Below the pieces are notes generated by a model. It had not been told where the DNA came from, searched no databases, and worked only from the letters and a program-made list of their open reading frames with translations. Position numbers and translations under genes: made by a program. Below, piece after piece: positions 28,229-33,068 of a DNA stretch of 33,068 nt; the stretch's first letter is position 1; each line of letters begins with the position of its first letter. Source of the stretch: Lachnospiraceae bacterium (lineage in GTDB: Bacteria > Bacillota > Clostridia > Lachnospirales > Lachnospiraceae); NCBI GenBank assembly GCA_016288825.1, contig JAEELH010000090.1:1-33068 (forward strand). The letters run 5' to 3'.

Positions 28229-29389
28229 CTATTGCTCGGAAGCATTATCTACACACCAGTTCAGTGTCTGGTTGCAAAGATATATCCTCTGGAGATATGC
28301 CTTTCCTTTCTCGGCGGTCGAACCGTAATGAGCATAAAAATCTGCCTTGTTGGTATCGCCTGTAAGTGTCAGCATATTGGTTGCATAGGATTCAAACTCA
28401 TCTGTCTTGACAGTGAGGTTTTCCTTCTGGGCAATGGCAAGGAATAAAAACTCTGTCTCAAGATTTGCCTGGACCGTCTCCCTGCAGCGCTTATCAAACT
28501 CATTCATATCGATACCGTACTGCTCTTTGATGGCCTCCTCAAGAGACTTGCCGTCTGTAATGCTGCCCTCAAACTGAGCCTTATACTCTTCAATACGCTC
28601 CTCAAGGATATCATCGGGGATCTTGTTTACTTTGCAGTTATCCCTGATAGTTTCAAGGACCTTTGACTGCTTATCGGATTTTTTAGCAGACTCGTTATCG
28701 GACTTCAGTTTGTCCAGAGCGTAGTCTTTAAAGTCCGAAACCGTATCTTTACCGAACTGCTCACTTACATACTCGTCAGTAAGATCCTCGTGTGTATACT
28801 TAACTTCCTTGCAGATATAGTTGACTGTAAAGGTAAATACAACTGCCTGACCCGCAAGCTCAGCGCTGCCATAATTTTCGGGGAAGGTAACGTCACAGTC
28901 GATAACGTCTCCCACCTTGGCACCTACAAGACCTGATGAAAAACCATCAATGTAACCGCCGTCGCTGCCTGCCTCTTTATTGCCGGCAACATCGATATTC
29001 ACATCCTGTGCTGCGCCGCCATCAAAAGCAACTCCGTCCTTTTTACCGAGGTAATCTATGTTAACGATGGAATCCTTTTTAACTGTATCCTGAGTCTCGT
29101 CCTTTTCATAGGTTGCTGTAAGCATGTTGTCGATGTAAGCGTTAAGAGCCTCTTCATCCTCGGCGTAATCTCCGTCCAAAGTCACCTTGAGGTCTTTGTA
29201 ATCACCAAGTGTGACATATTCTGAAAGATCCATGCCCGCAAGTTCAAGGGCTGTGATCTCTTCTGAAGCAGTCTCAGATGTCTCCTCTTGTCCGGAATCG
29301 GACTTGGATGATTCTTTCTTTTCTCCGCATGCTGTAAATGTAAAAGCCAATGCCGCAGCCAGCATAAGTGATATAACTCTTTTCTTCAT
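28229..29389 (-). CDS. Lipoprotein with FKBP-type PPIase and trigger-factor-like C-terminal domain
   Basis: Lipobox LAFTFTACG; FKBP-like GYIDGFSSGLVGAKVGDVIDCDVTFPENYGSAELAGQAVVFTFTVN followed by a helical trigger-factor-like region. Start at 29389 (MKKRVISLM) with GAGG SD rather than 29455. Confidence 0.85.
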   Translation of the reverse strand: MKKRVISLMLAAALAFTFTACGEKKESSKSDSGQEETSETASEEITALELAGMDLSEYVTLGDYKDLKVTLDGDYAEDEEALNAYIDNMLTATYEKDETQDTVKKDSIVNIDYLGKKDGVAFDGGAAQDVNIDVAGNKEAGSDGGYIDGFSSGLVGAKVGDVIDCDVTFPENYGSAELAGQAVVFTFTVNYICKEVKYTHEDLTDEYVSEQFGKDTVSDFKDYALDKLKSDNESAKKSDKQSKVLETIRDNCKVNKIPDDILEERIEEYKAQFEGSITDGKSLEEAIKEQYGIDMNEFDKRCRETVQANLETEFLFLAIAQKENLTVKTDEFESYATNMLTLTGDTNKADFYAHYGSTAEKGKAYLQRIYLCNQTLNWCVDNASEQ

Positions 29390-29596
29390 ATATAAAACCT
29401 CACTTTCGATCTGTGAAAGATGTGTCCTGATCCGGTTTGTCGGATACGGGCGCACTAGCGACTGTTATACCATAAATAATCTTGTCTGGCAAGGCAAAAA
29501 AGTACCGAAGAAATGCCTTGCTTTTTCCGTCTCAAGGCTTCAAAATAGAATCATAGTTGACGTACCAAGCAGTGCGAAAGGAGCAACTCTTACCAT

Positions 29597-31444
29597 ATGA
29601 AGACCAAATTTACTCCCGCATTCGCAGCCAAGGCTGCAATAGTCATCTCTGTCCTGCTTCTTGGCGCTAATCTTTTCCAGGGCTTTGTCCTGCTGCACAA
29701 TTCCACGGCAGCAATGAAGACCCTTATCCAGAACCGGATGCTGGACATTTCCAATACTGCCGCAGATATGCTGGATGGCGATATCCTGAAGTCGCTTACC
29801 GCTGAGGATGCAGGCTCTGAAGAATATCAGACCATCAACGATACCTTGGACTACTTCCAGCGCAACATTGATCTGAAGTATATATATACTGTTCGGGATA
29901 ACGGTGATAAGACCTTTAGTTTTATGGTGGATCCTGCACCGGAGGATCCCGGCATATTCGGTGATCCTGTAGTTTATACCGATGCGCTTTATACTGCCAG
30001 TCAGGGAACGGCGGCTGTAGATGAGGAACCCTACAGTGATGCCTGGGGCAGTTTCTACAGTTCTTATAGTCCGGTTTTTGACTCCCAGGGCCATGTTGCC
30101 GGAGTTGTGGCCGTGGATTTTGATGCCCAGTGGTATGATGCTCAGATAGCAAAGCAGCGCAGGTCAATCGTGATCAGTACACTTATATCTATTCTTATCG
30201 CCATACTGCTTGTTTTGATCGCCACCAACGGTCTTCGCAAGCTTGTACGGTCAATGACCGCAGATCTCAGCGATGCTCTGAATGTTGCCGAAGAAGCCAA
30301 TCGGGCCAAGACCGTATTTTTATCCAATATGAGTCACGAGATGCGCACCCCTATGAATGCCATCATTGGACTTGACCGTATAGCTCTTGATGATCCCACG
30401 CTCTCCGACAACACAAGAGAACATCTGGAAAAGATCGGCGCATCTGCGGATCACCTTCTTGCCCTCATCAATGACGTCCTTGATATGTCCCGTATCGAAG
30501 CCGGCCGGATGTCCCTTAAGCAGGAGACTTTTTCTCTGTCAAAGCTCCTGGAGCAGATCAATGTCATAATAGGTGGCCAGTGCCGCGACAAGAATCTTAA
30601 GTGGAACCTCATAAAAGATGGCTTTACGGAGGAGTACTATATCGGAGATGATATGAAGCTCCGCCAGATCATCATCAATATCCTGGGCAACTCCGTAAAA
30701 TTCACTCCCGAGGGAGGCCGTATAAGTTTTATCATAGAAAAAACAGGCAGTTTTGATGGCAAGTCCGCTTTCAGACTTACAATGACTGACACCGGGATAG
30801 GAATGAGCAGTGAGTACCTTACCCATCTTTTTGATCCCTTCAGCCAGGAGGGTAGTTCCTCCCAGTCAAAGTACGGAAGCACAGGTCTTGGCATGTCAAT
30901 AACCAAAAGTTTGGTTGAGATAATGAACGGCGAGATCAGCGTGGAAAGCGAAAAGGACGCGGGAACAACCTTTGTTGTAAGTCTTACTTTAGAGGATTCT
31001 CAGGAGACCGCTCCCGCACAGGAATCAACGGCAGAAGAAAAAGAAAGTCCGAATAAGGACTTATCCGGAATACATGTGCTTGTAGCGGAGGATGTAGCAG
31101 TCAATGCTGAGATCCTAAAGATGATCCTCTCCGGTAAGCAGATAGAGATGGATCATGCCGAAAACGGGCGGATAGCTGTTGAAATGTTTGAAAAGTCCTC
31201 CGACGGATACTACTCAGCCATACTTATGGACATGCGTATGCCTGAGATGGACGGTCTTGAAGCAACCCGCGCCATTCGCGCACTTGAGCGAAGCGACGCT
31301 AGGGCCATCCCCATTATAGCCCTTACCGCCAATGCCTTCAGCGAGGATGTACAGCGAAGCCTTCAGTCCGGGCTCAATGCCCACCTATCCAAACCCATAG
31401 TACCTGAGGAGCTATTCAAAACCCTGGAAAACCTGATCCAGTAA
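29597..31444 (+). CDS. Hybrid sensor histidine kinase/response regulator with extracytoplasmic Cache-like sensor
   Basis: Two TM helices flanking a sensor region (FSFMVDPAPEDPGIFGDPVVYTDALY..VAGVVAVDFDAQ); H box FLSNMSHEMRTPMNAIIGLDRIA; REC HVLVAEDVAVNAEILKMIL..AILMDMRMPEMDG. Confidence 0.93.
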   Translation: MKTKFTPAFAAKAAIVISVLLLGANLFQGFVLLHNSTAAMKTLIQNRMLDISNTAADMLDGDILKSLTAEDAGSEEYQTINDTLDYFQRNIDLKYIYTVRDNGDKTFSFMVDPAPEDPGIFGDPVVYTDALYTASQGTAAVDEEPYSDAWGSFYSSYSPVFDSQGHVAGVVAVDFDAQWYDAQIAKQRRSIVISTLISILIAILLVLIATNGLRKLVRSMTADLSDALNVAEEANRAKTVFLSNMSHEMRTPMNAIIGLDRIALDDPTLSDNTREHLEKIGASADHLLALINDVLDMSRIEAGRMSLKQETFSLSKLLEQINVIIGGQCRDKNLKWNLIKDGFTEEYYIGDDMKLRQIIINILGNSVKFTPEGGRISFIIEKTGSFDGKSAFRLTMTDTGIGMSSEYLTHLFDPFSQEGSSSQSKYGSTGLGMSITKSLVEIMNGEISVESEKDAGTTFVVSLTLEDSQETAPAQESTAEEKESPNKDLSGIHVLVAEDVAVNAEILKMILSGKQIEMDHAENGRIAVEMFEKSSDGYYSAILMDMRMPEMDGLEATRAIRALERSDARAIPIIALTANAFSEDVQRSLQSGLNAHLSKPIVPEELFKTLENLIQ

Positions 31445-31462
31445 GGCATAATTCCCTATAAT

Positions 31463-31520
31463 AAAAAAGCGCGCAAGCGGGATAGTGTATCAAATCCCGG
31501 CAAGCGCGCTTTTCTTATTT
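31463..31520. terminator. Bidirectional terminator between convergent genes
   Basis: AAAAAGCGCGC-aa-GCGGGAT..ATCCCGgc-aa-GCGCGCTTTTcTTATTTT hairpin. Confidence 0.85.
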
Positions 31521-31527
31521 TGATTTC

Positions 31528-32973
31528 TTAGAATCGGAAGTCTCTTCCGCCCTTTTCTATATCAAGTATGTAACGTCCCGCAGTAGCCCGAACCTTTTCA
31601 TCCGGTATACTGAAAAGTTCTCTTTTGATCATTTCCAACCCAAGCTGACGGGTCTCAGGAGAAGCGTAATCCTCCAAATACTCCTTAAGCGTCATAAGTG
31701 CGTTGGGATGACAACAGTTCTGGATCTGTCCTGTCTTACAAAGGCTCATAAACCTGTCTCCGGTCCGCCCCACCCTATAGCAAGCGGTACAGAAAGAAGG
31801 AATATAACCGCCTTCCATAAGCCACTTTACCACTTCATCCAGACTCCTCTGATCCGAAACATCAAACTGCTCCGTATCATGAGGTCTCTCCTCCTGGGCA
31901 TAACCGCCCACCGAAGTCCTTGAGCCTCCGCTGATCTGAGAAATACCCATCCTAAGAGCTTCCTTGCGAACGTTTTCACTCTCCCTGGTGGAAATTATCA
32001 TACCGGTATAGGGAACAGCTATCCGCGCACAGGCAATAATCTTTTCAAATATCTCGTCACTTATTCCATTATCGAACTCATCCGGATCTATATCATCGGC
32101 GGGCTTGACTCTGGGAAAGCTTATGGTATGAGGACCGACTCCGAAAACAGCCTCTAGATGCTCAGCATGCATAAGCAGACCGGCAAATTCATATCTGTAC
32201 TTATCCAACCCGAAAAGAACTCCAAGGCCTACATCATCAATACCTGCTGACATAGCCCTGTCCATAGCCTCCGTATGCCATGCATAGTCCGACTTCGGAC
32301 CTGTGGGATGAAGTTTCTCGTACCCCTCTCTGTGATATGTCTCCTGAAAAAGGATGTAGGTACCTATACCCGCATCCTTGAGCATACGGTACTCATCCTC
32401 TGTTGTTGCCGCGATGTTGACGTTGACACGTCTTATGGCGCCGTTTTTATGATGAATGGAATATATAGTATCGATACTCTCAAGTATATATTCAATGGGA
32501 TTGTTGACAGGATCCTCTCCTGCCTCTATAGCAAGACGCTTATGCCCCATATCCTGAAGGGCTATAACCTCGGCACGGATCTCATCCTGAGTCAGCTTCT
32601 TTCTGGGGATATGTTTGTTTTTAAGATGGTAGGGGCAGTAAAGACACCCATTAACGCAATAATTAGACAGATACAGTGGTGCAAAAAGCACTATCCTGTT
32701 GCCATAGAAAGCCAGCTTGATCTCCTCGGCCAGCGCCCGGATCTTCTCTGTCACCTCAGGGATATCGCATGCCAGGAGTACCGAAGCCTCTCTGTGATCA
32801 AGTCCGCTGCAGTGCAGTACTCCTCCCTCCCACCTGGGACGTGCTTTTTTCAGGATGGAATCTATAAGTCCGATATCAGACTTGTGTTCATCTGCGTATT
32901 CAAGTGTTTCAAGTATCTCCTTGTGTTCAATAAACTCGTCAGCTTTAGGCGACTTTGGATCATAATGTGGCAT
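31528..32973 (-). CDS. hydG: [FeFe] hydrogenase H-cluster radical SAM maturase HydG
   Basis: Radical SAM CVNGCLYC; C-terminal CTACYRVGRTGDRFMSLCKTGQIQNCCHPNALMTLKEYLEDY typical of HydG; N-terminal DEFIEHKEILETLEYADEHKSD. Confidence 0.96.
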   Translation of the reverse strand: MPHYDPKSPKADEFIEHKEILETLEYADEHKSDIGLIDSILKKARPRWEGGVLHCSGLDHREASVLLACDIPEVTEKIRALAEEIKLAFYGNRIVLFAPLYLSNYCVNGCLYCPYHLKNKHIPRKKLTQDEIRAEVIALQDMGHKRLAIEAGEDPVNNPIEYILESIDTIYSIHHKNGAIRRVNVNIAATTEDEYRMLKDAGIGTYILFQETYHREGYEKLHPTGPKSDYAWHTEAMDRAMSAGIDDVGLGVLFGLDKYRYEFAGLLMHAEHLEAVFGVGPHTISFPRVKPADDIDPDEFDNGISDEIFEKIIACARIAVPYTGMIISTRESENVRKEALRMGISQISGGSRTSVGGYAQEERPHDTEQFDVSDQRSLDEVVKWLMEGGYIPSFCTACYRVGRTGDRFMSLCKTGQIQNCCHPNALMTLKEYLEDYASPETRQLGLEMIKRELFSIPDEKVRATAGRYILDIEKGGRDFRF

Positions 32974-33068
32974 TTTTCTTATCCTCTATCAACAATTCAT
33001 TGGCTCTACCGATCACCATGGAGATATCAAGCGTTCCGTAAACACAGAACACCGCTCCGACAAATATG
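32960..33068 (-). CDS. Partial CDS (C-terminus only), likely co-transcribed with hydG
   Basis: Open frame IFVGAVFCVYGTLDISMVIGRANELLIEDKKNATL* runs off the window edge and overlaps the hydG start by 14 bp. Confidence 0.55.
   Translation of the reverse strand, partial: IFVGAVFCVYGTLDISMVIGRANELLIEDKKNATL

Overview
The window looks like a chromosomal segment from a low-to-mid GC Firmicute, most likely a Lachnospiraceae-type Clostridia. That assignment is an inference from protein character. Most of it is conserved genes: an oppABCDF-type peptide ABC transporter operon, an M3 oligoendopeptidase, serS, glyA, a fused secDF, the SCIFF pair scfA/scfB (scfA is short and absent from the supplied ORF track), a FKBP/trigger-factor-like lipoprotein, two hybrid histidine kinases, a LysR regulator, an rRNA-methyltransferase-like protein and hydG. 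The left end (1-5020) is accessory: small secreted proteins, a ~140-bp highly structured repeat in two direct copies, a vestigial paralog fragment and a degraded ORF remnant. The most interesting non-coding signals are: (i) a DnaA-box cluster plus an AT-rich tract at about 9680-9950 with no dnaA/dnaN nearby; (ii) a 21-bp-spaced direct repeat just upstream of a -35 box, resembling a LytTR-type promoter (about 667-732); (iii) the structured repeat, possibly an IS200/IS605 end or omegaRNA remnant; and (iv) a ~136-bp long-hairpin intergenic element at about 5997-6132 with a partial neighbouring copy. I see no clear novel multi-gene system.
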